Position numbers and translations under genes: made by a program. The notes below the pieces were generated by a model. The model saw only the letters and a program-made list of their open reading frames with translations, made no database searches and was not told the origin of the DNA. Of a stretch of DNA of 64,000 nucleotides, positions 12,255 through 21,118 are shown piece after piece. Origin of the DNA: Nannocystaceae bacterium (GTDB lineage: Bacteria; Myxococcota_A; Polyangia; Nannocystales; Nannocystaceae); NCBI GenBank assembly GCA_019694555.1, contig JAIBBS010000001.1, positions 1-64,000 of the forward strand, written 5' to 3'. The number at the start of each line of letters is the position of its first letter. The first letter of the stretch is position 1.

Positions 12255-12255
12255 A
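11950..12255 (+). CDS. Doubtful small proline/acid-rich protein
   Basis: Possible 101-aa product starting [19 protein letters not shown] and continuing with a Pro/Glu-rich segment ([20 protein letters not shown]). It resembles nothing I recognise. In favour: the stop TGA at 12253-12255 shares one base with the ATG of the kinase-receiver gene, as in coupled genes, and third codon positions are mostly G/C. Against: the opposite strand is also open here, as usual in such GC-rich DNA. It may be a secreted proline-rich peptide or not a gene at all. Confidence 0.3.
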   Translation: MRAACRSRVRLRIVSAAAPRVPDEPPGFPTPQPSTPEPAPAETPWEPEPDADPEGPGFEPDDAPELQHRTSTSPARARRRAADNAAVRALAPPRFGAKVAA

Positions 12256-13565
12256 TGCTGCCGGTGCCCGAAACGACCTGGCTCGACGCCGCGACGACGA
12301 CGCTCGAGCCGCACGCGGGCGCCGTCGGCCCGGGCGATCCGTCGGTGCAGGTCGGCGAGGTCATCGACCGACACTACCGCGTGCGCGGTATCCTCGGCAC
12401 CGGTGCGATGGGCACGGTGGTGTTGGCCGACGATGCGTCGCTGGGCCGGCCCGTCGCGGTCAAGCTCGTGCACGAGGGGTTGCTGGCGCGCGCGGGCGTG
12501 CGCGAGGCGTTCGTGGCCGAGGCCCGCGCGATGGCCAGCGTGCGGCATCCCAACGTCGTCGCGGTCTACGCGTTCGGCGAACACCGCGGTCGACCCTACC
12601 TGGTGATGGAGTACATCGCCGGCACCACGCTCGCGGCCTGGCTGACGCAGCACGGCGCGCCCTCGCCCCGCGATGCGGTCGCGATGCTCGACTCGCTGTG
12701 CGCGGGCGTGCAGGCGATCCACGACGCCGGCGCGATGCACCGCGACCTCAAGCCCGGCAACGTGATGATCGAAGACCACGGCCGCGTGGTCGTGACCGAC
12801 TTCGGCCTCGCGGTCGCGGTCGACACGGCGCCGCTGTCGACCGACGGCAGCGTGGCGCTGGGGACCCCGGGCTACCTCGCGCCCGAGATCGCACGGGGCG
12901 AGACGGTCGATCCCCGCCTCGCGACGCGGGTCGACACCTACGCGCTGGGCGTCATCGCGTTCGAGCTGCTGACCGGCGCGCGGCTGTTCGAGTCCGACTC
13001 GGTGCTGGGCCTGCTGCACGATCAGGCCTTCACGCCGCCGCGGCGGCCCTCGACCGTGAACCCGCGGCTGGGGCCGGCGTTCGACGCCGTGGTGCTGCGC
13101 GCGTTGACCAAGACCCCCGGCGAGCGCACGCCCGACGCCGAGGTGCTGCGCCGCGAGCTGCGGCAGGCGCTGGCGGCCGATCTGCGCGCGCCGCTGCGCG
13201 TGCTGGTGGTCGACGACGACACCGTCGCGCTGCTGGCCCTGCGCGAGCTGTTGCTGGGCGCCTTCGACGACGCCGAGATCATCACGGTCACGCACGCCGG
13301 CACCGCGGCCGAGATCGCACTGCGCGAGCATCCCGACGTCGTCATCGCGGATCTGCGCATGCCCGGCGGCGGTGCGGCGAGCCTGACCCAGCGGTTGCGC
13401 GCCGACAGCCGCACCGCGTCCACGCCCATCATCGTGGTCACCGGCCAGGGCGGCGCCGCAGACTGGCGCGAGCTCCGGGCGCTGGGCGCCGACCGCTTCC
13501 TGGTGAAGCCCGTCGACGTCGACGCCCTGGTCGCGATGATCGGCGCGGTGACGCGCGCGCGCTGA
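12255..13565 (+). CDS. Ser/Thr protein kinase fused to a response-regulator receiver domain
   Basis: 436 aa. A short N-terminal tail is followed by a Hanks-type kinase domain (about 40-305) with GTGAMGTV, K70 in VAVK, D164 in [12 protein letters not shown] and [10 protein letters not shown] CheY-like receiver follows directly (about 314-436) with acidic pair VVDDD, phospho-acceptor D366 in VIADLRMPG, a Thr in IIVVTGQGG and the conserved Lys in FLVKPVD. All catalytic residues of both modules are intact and there is no transmembrane segment, so this is a cytoplasmic protein where a two-component phosphorelay could gate Ser/Thr phosphorylation. No histidine kinase is adjacent, so its partner is unknown. 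Confidence 0.93.
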   Translation: MLPVPETTWLDAATTTLEPHAGAVGPGDPSVQVGEVIDRHYRVRGILGTGAMGTVVLADDASLGRPVAVKLVHEGLLARAGVREAFVAEARAMASVRHPNVVAVYAFGEHRGRPYLVMEYIAGTTLAAWLTQHGAPSPRDAVAMLDSLCAGVQAIHDAGAMHRDLKPGNVMIEDHGRVVVTDFGLAVAVDTAPLSTDGSVALGTPGYLAPEIARGETVDPRLATRVDTYALGVIAFELLTGARLFESDSVLGLLHDQAFTPPRRPSTVNPRLGPAFDAVVLRALTKTPGERTPDAEVLRRELRQALAADLRAPLRVLVVDDDTVALLALRELLLGAFDDAEIITVTHAGTAAEIALREHPDVVIADLRMPGGGAASLTQRLRADSRTASTPIIVVTGQGGAADWRELRALGADRFLVKPVDVDALVAMIGAVTRAR

Positions 13566-13621
13566 CGTGGCGTCGTGCGGCCCGGCGGGCGGGCCGCCGC
13601 GCGCCGGCGTGCGCGGGCTGG

Positions 13622-13627
13622 TAGACT
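13622..13627 (+). promoter_or_regulatory. -10-like box TAGACT before VWA lipoprotein gene
   Basis: TAGACT ends 7 nt before the ATG at 13635, placing a transcription start at or next to the start codon. No Shine-Dalgarno sequence is present. Confidence 0.45.
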
Positions 13628-13634
13628 CGTGGCC

Positions 13635-14705
13635 ATGCATTTCGTCCGTGGCGCCCATGCCCAGCTGGTGGTCGCGTTGGCGCTCGTGGGCGCCTGCCCG
13701 GCCGACGAGCGCGAGGATCAGAACAGCGCCAGCGCGTCGTACACCGTCGGTTCGGCGAGCACGACGCTGTCGGGCGGCGAGACCGGTGCCAGCTCGAGCG
13801 AGTCGACCGCGGCGATGACCACGGCCGAGACCAGCGCCGGCGACAAGCTCGACGTCGGCGGCGGCACCGGCAACAACGACAGCGGCGACAACATGCTCAG
13901 CTGCAAGAAGGTCGACCTGATCTTCGTCGTGGACGGCTCGGGCAGCATGGCCGACGAGCAGGCCAACCTGCTGTCGGCGTTCCCCGGCTTCATCGAGACC
14001 ATGCAGTCGCAGCTCGCCGGCACGGAGGGCTTCAACGTCGGGGTCATCCGCACCGACCCCAACGACATCTCGTGCGTGCCTGGCCGCTACGGCGTGCTGG
14101 TGACGCGCAACTTCGCCGCCGGCTCGAGCAACGACACCTGCACGCCCTACGCCTCGGGCATGCGCTACATGACGCAGCAGGACAACCTCGCCGAGAAGTT
14201 CAGCTGCGCCGCGCGCGTGGGCGTCGGCGGCGACGGCGACGAGCAGCCGATGCAATCGCTGATCGCCGCGCTCACGCCCCCCAACATCGACGCGGGCGAG
14301 TGCAACGAGGGCTTCCTGCGCGACGACGCGCTGCTGGTGATCGTGCTCATCACCGACGAGGAAGACGACCACGAGACCATGGACGAGGCGTGCGGCAACG
14401 AGCCGGGCATGGGCTCGCAGGGCGATCCGCAGGATTGGTTCGACGCCATCGTCGCGATCAAGGGCGGCATCGAGACCAACGTGGTCGTGCTGTCGCTGGT
14501 GGGGCCGTCGGTCGATCCGTGCCCGGCGCTCGACAAGTGCAACGGCGGCGTCGACGGAGCCGAGGCCGCGCCGCGGCTGGTCGACTTCACGTGGATGTTC
14601 ACCCACGGCCACGTCGGGCCGGTGTGCGGTCAGTACGACGGCTTCTTCGAGGAGGCCGTGCAGGACATCGTCGACGCGTGCGAGGACTTCGTGCCGCCGG
14701 GTTGA
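13635..14705 (+). CDS. VWA-domain lipoprotein
   Basis: 356 aa. Signal peptide ending in a lipobox (LVGAC, Cys near residue 20), a Ser/Thr/Gly-rich linker to about residue 85, and a von Willebrand A domain with an intact MIDAS motif, DGSGSMADEQ. Further along are LLVIVLITDEEDDHE and several paired cysteines (SCVPGRY, NDTCTPY, SCAARVG, GECNEG). It should be an outer-membrane-anchored metal-dependent adhesion or ligand-binding protein. The same layout (lipobox, low-complexity linker, VWA) is found in the gene at 41999-43237. Confidence 0.85.
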   Translation: MHFVRGAHAQLVVALALVGACPADEREDQNSASASYTVGSASTTLSGGETGASSSESTAAMTTAETSAGDKLDVGGGTGNNDSGDNMLSCKKVDLIFVVDGSGSMADEQANLLSAFPGFIETMQSQLAGTEGFNVGVIRTDPNDISCVPGRYGVLVTRNFAAGSSNDTCTPYASGMRYMTQQDNLAEKFSCAARVGVGGDGDEQPMQSLIAALTPPNIDAGECNEGFLRDDALLVIVLITDEEDDHETMDEACGNEPGMGSQGDPQDWFDAIVAIKGGIETNVVVLSLVGPSVDPCPALDKCNGGVDGAEAAPRLVDFTWMFTHGHVGPVCGQYDGFFEEAVQDIVDACEDFVPPG

Positions 14706-14724
14706 GGCGCGCCGCAGCACCGCC

Positions 14725-16191
14725 ATGTCCCGCACCGGACCCCTGGGCGCCAAGGTACGCGCGCTGCGGCAGCGCAAGCGCCTGTCGCAGGTGGAGCTGT
14801 CGCGACGGCTGGGCATCTCGCCGTCGTACATGAACCTGATCGAGCACGATCAACGCTCGTTGACCGCGCCGCTGCTACTCAAGCTGGCGCAGACGCTCGA
14901 GGTCGATCTGCAGGAGTTCGGCGCCGGTGGTGCGGACGGCCAGCTGCGCGACGATCTGGCCGAGGCCTTCGCCGACCCGCTGTTCGAGCACGAGGGCGTC
15001 GCCACCGGCGACCTCGACGCGCTGTGCAGCAACTCGCCCACGGTCGCGCGCGCGTTGCTGGGGCTGTACCACGCGTTCCGCGACGCCCGCAGCTCGGCGG
15101 ACATGCTCGCGTCGCAGATCTACGACGACCAGCAGGTCCCGGGCGAGCGCCTGCGCATGCCGTCGGAGGACGTCAGCGACTTCATCCAGCGGCGCATGAA
15201 CTACTTCGAGGAGCTGGAGCAGGCGGCGACGCGCGTGGCCGCGGACGCGCGCTTCGATCCCCACGACCCGCAGCGCTCGCTGGTGCGCTACCTCGCCGAG
15301 CGCTTCGCGGTCGACGTCCGCATCGGTCGCGAGGGCCACCGCGACGGCGTGCTGCGCCGCTTCGACGCCGAGAACCGCCGCCTGGTGCTGTCCGAGCGCA
15401 TGCCGCCGGCGTCGCGCACGTTCCAGCTCGCGGTGCAGATCGCACTCATGGGCGAGCGCGCCACGCTCGACCGCATCGTCTCCGAGGCCGAGCTCGCGAG
15501 CCCACCGTCGCGCGCGCTCGCTCGCCTCGTGCTGGCCAACTACTTCGCCGGCGCGCTGCTGATGCCCTACGGCGCCTTCCTCGACAGCGCCCGCGACGAA
15601 CGCTACGACATCGAGCTGCTGCAGCATCGCTTCGGCACCAGCTTCGAGCAGGTCTGCCACCGACTCACGACGCTGCGGCGCCCCGGCGCCATGGGCGTGG
15701 CGTTCCACCTGATCCGGGTCGACATCGCGGGCAACATCTCCAAGCGCTTCTCGGCCTCGGGCATCCGCTTCGCGCGGTTCTCCGGCGCGTGCCCGCGGTG
15801 GAACGTCTTCACCGCGTTTCTGACCCCCGGCATCATCCGCGTGCAGCTGTCGGTCATGGAGGGCGGCGAGGTGTTCTTCTGCCTCGCGCGCACCGTGCCC
15901 AAGGGCCGCGGGGGCTTCCTCGCGCCGCAGACGCTGCACGCCATCGGCCTGGGCTGCCGGCTGGAGCACGCGTCGCAGCTGGTCTACGCCGACGGCATCT
16001 CGCTCGATCCCGAGGGCGCGGTCCAGGTCGGCGTGACCTGCCGGCTGTGCGAGCGAACCGATTGTGAGCAGCGCGCGTTCCCATCGATCCGTGCCGGCAT
16101 CGCGGTCGACGAGAACGTGCGTGGCCCGTCCATCTACACCCCCGCGCAGCGCGAGCCGCCGCAACGCCGCCGCGGCAGCGACGGCGCGTGA
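14725..16191 (+). CDS. XRE-family transcription regulator of the ScfR/RamB (short-chain fatty acyl-CoA) family
   Basis: 488 aa. Residues 1-65 form a Cro/CI helix-turn-helix (LSQVELSRRLGISPSYMNLI). The rest matches the ScfR/RamB architecture: an IrrE/M78-peptidase-like segment around YLAERFAVDVRI and RTFQLAVQIALMGE without an obvious HExxH zinc motif, then the C-terminal DUF2083-type region with FSGACPRWN and VTCRLCERTDCEQRAFP, whose Cys cluster is typical. RamB controls aceA, aceB and acetate genes in Corynebacterium, and ScfR members are linked to short-chain acyl-CoA metabolism. The nearby aceBA operon (6.7-9.7 kb) is therefore its most likely target; this is inference. It starts 19 bp after the VWA gene. 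Confidence 0.92.
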   Translation: MSRTGPLGAKVRALRQRKRLSQVELSRRLGISPSYMNLIEHDQRSLTAPLLLKLAQTLEVDLQEFGAGGADGQLRDDLAEAFADPLFEHEGVATGDLDALCSNSPTVARALLGLYHAFRDARSSADMLASQIYDDQQVPGERLRMPSEDVSDFIQRRMNYFEELEQAATRVAADARFDPHDPQRSLVRYLAERFAVDVRIGREGHRDGVLRRFDAENRRLVLSERMPPASRTFQLAVQIALMGERATLDRIVSEAELASPPSRALARLVLANYFAGALLMPYGAFLDSARDERYDIELLQHRFGTSFEQVCHRLTTLRRPGAMGVAFHLIRVDIAGNISKRFSASGIRFARFSGACPRWNVFTAFLTPGIIRVQLSVMEGGEVFFCLARTVPKGRGGFLAPQTLHAIGLGCRLEHASQLVYADGISLDPEGAVQVGVTCRLCERTDCEQRAFPSIRAGIAVDENVRGPSIYTPAQREPPQRRRGSDGA

Positions 16192-16267
16192 GCCCTTCGC
16201 GACGGCCGATGCCGCGGCGCCGTTGGCCACCGCTCGCGCGGTCGTGGTACAACCGCCGCCGAGGTCG

Positions 16268-17110
16268 ATGCCGGACGCCATCCCCCCCGTGTCGCGCCTG
16301 ATCGGAGTGCTCGCGCTGGCACTGGCCGCGACGCTCACGGGCGCGTGCGAGAAGCCCAAGTACCCCGCGTGCAAGAAGGACAAGCACTGCAACGCGGCGC
16401 TGGGCGAGCGCTGCGTCGACGCGGTCTGTCAGGGCTGCGCCAGCGACGACGACTGCAAGGGCAAGGCGCCGCTGGGGCAGCCGCCGCTCGTGTGCACGCA
16501 GCAGCGCTGTCAGCCGCCCGGCAGCGCGACCGAGGGCCGCGCCGGCGGCGAGCAGGGCGACCCGTGCACCGAGCGCGGCGACTGTCGCGGCGGGCTCGCG
16601 TGCAAGCAGGGCCGCTGCGATCTGTGCACCTCGAACACCGACTGCGGCGCGGTCGCGTGCACGATCGAGACCGGTCGCTGTAGCCCGGTCGATTCCTGTC
16701 AGACCGACGAGCAGTGCTCGATGGACGAGATCTGCGACGGCGGCATGTGCATCTTCTCCGGCGATCTCGGCGACGACAACGGCGGTCCCTGCGGGCTCAA
16801 GGCGGTGTACTTCGCGTTCGACAGCGAAGCGCTCACGCCCAAGACCGTCGCGGATCTGACCGGCGTGGTCGACTGCATCAAGTCGCAGGGCCAGCTGGTG
16901 TACCTCGAGGCCCACGCGGACAACCGCGGCACCGAGGAGTACAACATCTTGCTCACCGAGCGCCGCGGCACCAGCGTGAAGAACTTCCTCGCCGACAAGG
17001 GCGTCGCCGCCGACGGCATGCAGGTGATCGCCAAGGGCTCGCTCGAGGCGGTCGGCACCGACGAGGCCTCGCGCAGTCGCGAGCGCCGCGTGCAGTTCAT
17101 CTGGCCGTAG
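16268..17110 (+). CDS. OmpA-family lipoprotein with Cys-rich repeats
   Basis: 280 aa. Signal peptide with lipobox LTGAC (near residue 26), then four to five Cys-rich modules of the Dickkopf-like kind (CKKDKHCNAALGERCVDAVC, CTERGDCRGGLACKQGRC, CQTDEQCSMDEICDGGMC), and a C-terminal OmpA domain beginning VYFAFDSEALTPKTVADL with LEAHADNRGTEEYNILLTERR. It is Pal-like at the C-terminus and probably holds peptidoglycan from the outer membrane while displaying or packing the Cys-rich part. A TACAAC box lies 14 bp upstream of the ATG. It converges on the next gene with 10 bp between stops. Confidence 0.87.
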   Translation: MPDAIPPVSRLIGVLALALAATLTGACEKPKYPACKKDKHCNAALGERCVDAVCQGCASDDDCKGKAPLGQPPLVCTQQRCQPPGSATEGRAGGEQGDPCTERGDCRGGLACKQGRCDLCTSNTDCGAVACTIETGRCSPVDSCQTDEQCSMDEICDGGMCIFSGDLGDDNGGPCGLKAVYFAFDSEALTPKTVADLTGVVDCIKSQGQLVYLEAHADNRGTEEYNILLTERRGTSVKNFLADKGVAADGMQVIAKGSLEAVGTDEASRSRERRVQFIWP

Positions 17111-17120
17111 CCGCGCGGGC

Positions 17121-17618
17121 TCAGGGGTCGGTGTCGACGTAGCCGGGCGCCGGCTGGCCGCCGCGCACGGCGATCGCGAAGCGCGACAGTCCCTCGGCGC
17201 GCATGCGATCGAGCAGCGCCGCGACGGTGGCATGGGGCACGTCCGGCGCGGCTTCGACCAGCACGGTCGCGAGCGTGTCGTTGCCCGCGAGCCCGCGCAG
17301 GGTCGGGCCCAGCGCGACGTCGTCGATGCGCAGGCCGCCGATGCGCACGCCCTCGGCGTCGAGCGCGATCACCAGCGGCTCGCCGGAGCGCGGCAGCGGC
17401 ACCGGCACCGCCGGCTCGACCAGCGAGCCCAGCACCCGCTGCGTCGCCGAGGGCGACGAGGGCGGCGTGACGATCCGCGCGGCCTCGACCGCAGCCAGCC
17501 GCGCCTCGATGCCGTCGAGCCGGCGCGAGAGCGCGTCGAGCTGGGCCGAGGGCTCGTCCTTGCAGCCCGCGAGCGCCAGGACGGCCACCAGTGCAGGGCG
17601 CAGGGCAGGGCGCGACAC
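17121..17618 (-). CDS. Putative lipoprotein with ExbD/TolR-like periplasmic domain
   Basis: 165 aa from a GTG (VSRPALRP). The signal peptide carries the lipobox LALAGC, followed by a short coiled coil (LDALSRRLDGIEARLAAVEA). The C-terminal half, with PLVIALDAEGVRIGGLRID, then DVPHATVAALLDRMRAEGLSR and FAIAV, resembles the periplasmic domain of ExbD/TolR, but the usual transmembrane anchor is replaced by a lipid anchor. No ExbB/TolQ gene is near, so energy transduction is doubtful. The GTG has a TAGCCT box 8 nt upstream, supporting this start. Confidence 0.65.
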   Translation of the reverse strand: MSRPALRPALVAVLALAGCKDEPSAQLDALSRRLDGIEARLAAVEAARIVTPPSSPSATQRVLGSLVEPAVPVPLPRSGEPLVIALDAEGVRIGGLRIDDVALGPTLRGLAGNDTLATVLVEAAPDVPHATVAALLDRMRAEGLSRFAIAVRGGQPAPGYVDTDP

Positions 17619-17775
17619 GCCCCGGCAGGCTAGCCGATCCCGCCTGGCCCGGCCGGCCGGAGCCGCGAAGCCCGCGCGATCCGCAGTCTGGCGTACGCAA
17701 GCGACCGGGCCGTGAACCGGGCCCGGCCGGGGCGCACTCCACATCGGGCCCAGGGGCAGCCCAGGGCCAATTGCC

Positions 17776-18807
17776 ATGCGCGCGTTGCAACGACTCGGTT
17801 CCACCTCCTTCGCCGCGGCACTGCTGCCGGTGCTGCTCGCCGTCGGATGCACCGAGCCGGGCGGGGGCCGGGGCCTGTCGGCCAACACCACCGGTGGCAA
17901 GGGCGACAACCTCGGCGACTCGGGCGGTGGCGAAGACGTGCCGCTGTCGGATCACCGCGGTGCCGTCGGGTCCTGCGAGGCCGTGGCCGAGCACCTGCGC
18001 GAGCACCTCGGCGGCGGTCGCACCGACGCGCTCGTCGACCTCGAGCGCGATCGCAACGACTGCCTCGTGAGCGCCAACGATCTCGCGACCGAGCGCGTCT
18101 CGCAGATCCTCGGCGAGGCGATGGACCCCTACGCCGGCGAGATCACGCGCGGGTGGAAGTCGCATCGCACCGCTGCGACCGGCGCGTGCAACGTGCTGGT
18201 CGAGGCTCACCCCGACGCCACCGGCGACGGCCTCGCGGCCGTGGCCGCGGCCTGCATCGCCGGCGTCGAGCACGACTTCGCCGACATCCTCGACGCCTAC
18301 GTCGACTTCGGCGTGGCGCCGTTCCCGATCCCTGGCGCGCGCGACCGCTACACCGCGTGCTACGACGACTACGACGCCGCGCTCGAGGCCGCCGCGGGCG
18401 AGACCGACGAGGTCGTCGCCAACGAGGCGCTCGCGGGCTGCATCGCCAACGTGCACGACGGCGTGGTCGGCGAGCTCGCCGCGCGCGTCGCCGCCAGCTT
18501 CGGCAAGGACGCGGCCGCCACCGAGACCGCGATCCGCGACGCGCTGTCGGCGTTCTCGGATGCGCGCGAGAAGATCTGCGTGATCGCGACGCGCAGCGGC
18601 CCGGGCCGTGGCACCACCGCCATGGACCTGCACACCGCCGAGTGCCTGGTCGACAGCGCGATCCAAGGCGGCGCGCTGCTCGACCTCGCGGCGCCGGGCG
18701 TGTTGCCGGGCGAGGGCTCGAGCAGCGGCAGCGACGGCGGCGAGAGCTCGGGCGATGCAGGCAGCTCGAGCAGCGACGGCGGCGGCGACAGCTCGACGAG
18801 CTTCTGA
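17776..18807 (+). CDS. Hypothetical lipoprotein with Ser/Gly-rich tail
   Basis: 343 aa. Lipobox LLAVGC near residue 25, then a glycine-rich linker and an acidic, mostly helical domain with about ten cysteines at wide spacing (for example GSCEAVAEHL, RNDCLVSAND, TACYDDYDAAL, EALAGCIANV, EKICVIATRSG). The repeated Cys-x-n pattern resembles DUF1311/LprI-type domains, but I cannot assign it. The last 35 residues are almost only Ser, Gly and Asp, an unusual place for such a tail since the other lipoproteins here carry it right after the lipobox. Function unknown. Confidence 0.7.
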   Translation: MRALQRLGSTSFAAALLPVLLAVGCTEPGGGRGLSANTTGGKGDNLGDSGGGEDVPLSDHRGAVGSCEAVAEHLREHLGGGRTDALVDLERDRNDCLVSANDLATERVSQILGEAMDPYAGEITRGWKSHRTAATGACNVLVEAHPDATGDGLAAVAAACIAGVEHDFADILDAYVDFGVAPFPIPGARDRYTACYDDYDAALEAAAGETDEVVANEALAGCIANVHDGVVGELAARVAASFGKDAAATETAIRDALSAFSDAREKICVIATRSGPGRGTTAMDLHTAECLVDSAIQGGALLDLAAPGVLPGEGSSSGSDGGESSGDAGSSSSDGGGDSSTSF

Positions 18808-18809
18808 GG

Positions 18810-18879
18810 TTCGCGCTCGGGTCTTCGCGCTCGGGCCTTCGCGCTCGGGTCTTCGCGTTCGGGCCTTCGCGCCGGGCCC
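18810..18879. repeat. 14-bp tandem repeat
   Basis: Five units in a row of TTCGCGCTCGGGTC, starting two bases after the preceding stop codon. Units alternate in their last bases (TC, CC, TC, CC), giving a 28-bp higher-order period; the fifth copy is degenerate and runs into a 16-bp palindrome GCGCCGGGCCCGGCGC (18869-18884). It occupies the space between two convergent genes. Confidence 0.8.
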
Positions 18880-18944
18880 GGCGCGGCGGAGCCGTCACGC
18901 GCTCGCGGAGCAGACGCGGGCGCGTCCGCTGCCGCGCGCGGGGC

Positions 18945-19268
18945 TCAGTCGGCGAGCAACGCCTTGAGCTCGGTCAGCGCCTGTTCCTTCTGCGCGACCT
19001 TGGTCTTCTGGATCGCGCTCTTGAGCACGGTCTCCCAGTGCTTCTCGGCGAGCTCCGCCTTCATCTCGAGCAGCAGCTCGAACACGTCCTCGTCGTCGCG
19101 CGTGTTGTAGATCTGCTCGTCGTCGTACTGCAGCAGCGTGACGAGGTTGCGGACGTAGTCGCTGACGCTGTTGCCACCGGGTTCGCCCGGCTTGCGCTCC
19201 GGCGTCTTGGCGTGCTTCTCGCGGCGCTTGAGCTCGCGTTCGATGCGTTCCTGGTCGGTGCGTTTCAT
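18945..19268 (-). CDS. Conserved hypothetical, charged cytoplasmic protein
   Basis: 107 aa starting at an ATG (19266-19268). Highly charged, with a basic N-terminus (RTDQERIERELKRREKHAKT), a central segment NSVSDYVRNLVTLLQYDDEQ, and a helical Lys/Glu-rich C-terminus. No signal peptide or membrane segment. The coding region has clear codon bias and the product looks like a globular small protein rather than a chance frame. I do not recognise the family. It is convergent with the preceding lipoprotein gene across the tandem repeat. Confidence 0.7.
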   Translation of the reverse strand: MKRTDQERIERELKRREKHAKTPERKPGEPGGNSVSDYVRNLVTLLQYDDEQIYNTRDDEDVFELLLEMKAELAEKHWETVLKSAIQKTKVAQKEQALTELKALLAD

Positions 19269-19532
19269 GGCGGTCTCCGCTCGCGGCCACCCCGCCGAAC
19301 GTCGTCCGACCCGGCGCTGGGCTGGGTCGGGCGTTGGCGGGGGGTGGAGCGCGGACGCGTAGGTAGCACGAACCGGGCGGCCTGCCCAACCCCCGCCGCG
19401 CGGTCGACCCGCCCGGCCGGGCGCCGCGGCGCCGCGACAGGGGCCGCTGTGCTCGTGACCTCGCGCAAGTCGGCGCGTGGTGGCGGCGGGCTGCAGCGCC
19501 CGCCCGGGCGCGATCGCGCGCCGGCGGCCGCT

Positions 19533-20945
19533 TCACTCCTTCGCGTAGACCATGAAGTTCAGGTAGGTGCGCATCTCGGTCGGCGTCATGTCGATGCCCT
19601 CGTTGTTGATCACGAGGGTGTCGTTCTCGAGCTCGAGCGAGGCGTAGTTGAAGGTCTTGGCCACCTGCTCCGCGAGGTCCTTGCGGAAGGTGTCGATGAG
19701 ATCCTGGTTCATGTCGACCAGCTCGGTCTCTTCCTTCGCCGCGGCGCCGCTGCCCTCGCCGGCGACCACGGCTGCGCTGCCGGCCTCGACCAGGATGTGC
19801 TGCCGCGCGTTGTCGACCGTCAGATCCAGCGGCATCACGGCCTCGGCGTAGCCGCAGTAGCCCTCGTCCACGCGCCACACGCGGAAGGTCGTGTCGAGCC
19901 GCTCGAGACCCTGGGCGTTGGCCTCGACGTTCTCGAGCGTGACGCCGTAGATGCCGTGGGGATCGGGCTGGCCGTTCTCGTCGTACACCCGCGCGATCTC
20001 GCCTTCGGCGAGCATGCGGTGCGCCATCGGCAGCATCAGCCGCGGGTCCATCGACACCGCCATGGTCGAGCCCTCGGGCAGCGGCTGCGACAGATCGAGC
20101 CCGACGCCCTTGGGCAGCGGCAAGTTGGTGTGCAGCGCGAGCACGAGCTTGTCGTTCTCGGGCTGCACGATGACCTGGCGCACCAGCAGCTTCACGTCGC
20201 CGTTGCCGATCTCCCACGAGCCGATCTTCAGGAGCTCGACGTCGTCGAACTTCTTCGCGATCTCCTCGGCCATGAGCAGCTTGAGCGCGCCCGCCAACAT
20301 CGTGTGCGTGTTGGAGTCGAAGCCGTAGACGCTGAGGTACCAGTCGCCGATCTCGGCCTTGCCGTACTCGGCCACCAGCGTGGAGGTGCCGCTCGCCTGG
20401 TCGACGTCGAGCCGCAGCGGCACGTACAGATCGGTGAAGCCGACGCCGGTCGACAGCGGCATGTCGGGCGAGGCCAGCTTCACGCCGAACGACAGGTGGA
20501 ACACCACGCAGCTCGGGCAGCTCGGGATGGGCTCGAAGCGGATCTCGGGCGGGCTGGTGGGCTCGAAGCTGGCGTCGGCGGGGCCCTGCGGCAACACACC
20601 GAACGGCACGGTGCCCGAGAACGGCACGCCGTCGTCGACCACGTTGACCAGCAGCTTGTTGATGCCCGCGCTGGTGATCTGCATCGCGACCGGGAACGGG
20701 CCCTGGCTCGGCACCGCGGCGGCGAGCTCGTCCTCCTCGTTCAGCGCGGCGTCGTTGAAGCGCATGCGCTGGTTCTCGCAGTCGAACGAGATGTCCTTGC
20801 CGCGGCAGCCCGCGAGCGCCAGCAGCGACGCCAGCCCCAGCGCGGCGACGGTCGCACCGCCCGAGGCGGCGGACCGCGCGACCGGCCACGCCGCTCGCGG
20901 CGCGTGGGTGCAAGACGATCGACGTCGCTTCGAGCACGCTCGCAT
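19533..20945 (-). CDS. Large hypothetical lipoprotein
   Basis: 470 aa from the ATG at 20943-20945. The N-terminal region is longer than usual for a signal peptide (about 45 residues) and ends in LALAGC, a lipobox. The mature part is rich in beta-strand-like segments (QGPFPVAMQITSAGINKLLV, SFEPTSPPEIRFEP, GFTDLYVPLRLDV) with a CPSC pair, and ends with TPTEMRTYLNFMVYAKE. It resembles the elongated lipid-binding (TULIP-like) folds only in general feel; no motif proves it. Function unknown, location outer membrane or periplasm. Confidence 0.72.
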   Translation of the reverse strand: MRACSKRRRSSCTHAPRAAWPVARSAASGGATVAALGLASLLALAGCRGKDISFDCENQRMRFNDAALNEEDELAAAVPSQGPFPVAMQITSAGINKLLVNVVDDGVPFSGTVPFGVLPQGPADASFEPTSPPEIRFEPIPSCPSCVVFHLSFGVKLASPDMPLSTGVGFTDLYVPLRLDVDQASGTSTLVAEYGKAEIGDWYLSVYGFDSNTHTMLAGALKLLMAEEIAKKFDDVELLKIGSWEIGNGDVKLLVRQVIVQPENDKLVLALHTNLPLPKGVGLDLSQPLPEGSTMAVSMDPRLMLPMAHRMLAEGEIARVYDENGQPDPHGIYGVTLENVEANAQGLERLDTTFRVWRVDEGYCGYAEAVMPLDLTVDNARQHILVEAGSAAVVAGEGSGAAAKEETELVDMNQDLIDTFRKDLAEQVAKTFNYASLELENDTLVINNEGIDMTPTEMRTYLNFMVYAKE

Positions 20946-21118
20946 GGGCGACAGTGTGGCCCGCGACCGCTGCCGCTGACAAGCGACGCGGCTCGGACGT
21001 CGCCGGACCATGGGCGGTCCCACCGGCCGCCGTGGCCGCGGTCACAGCACCGCTGTCACCGCCACCTGCCGGCCACGCCGTCGCGCGCGCCGACGCGGCT
21101 CGTGGTACGGTGTCGGCG

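Noticed and set aside
10899-14831. A 1310-codon open frame on the minus strand
   Set aside because: Only its C-terminal part (from 11825 down) is the real OmpA-like lipoprotein; the upstream portion is antisense to the kinase-receiver and VWA genes.
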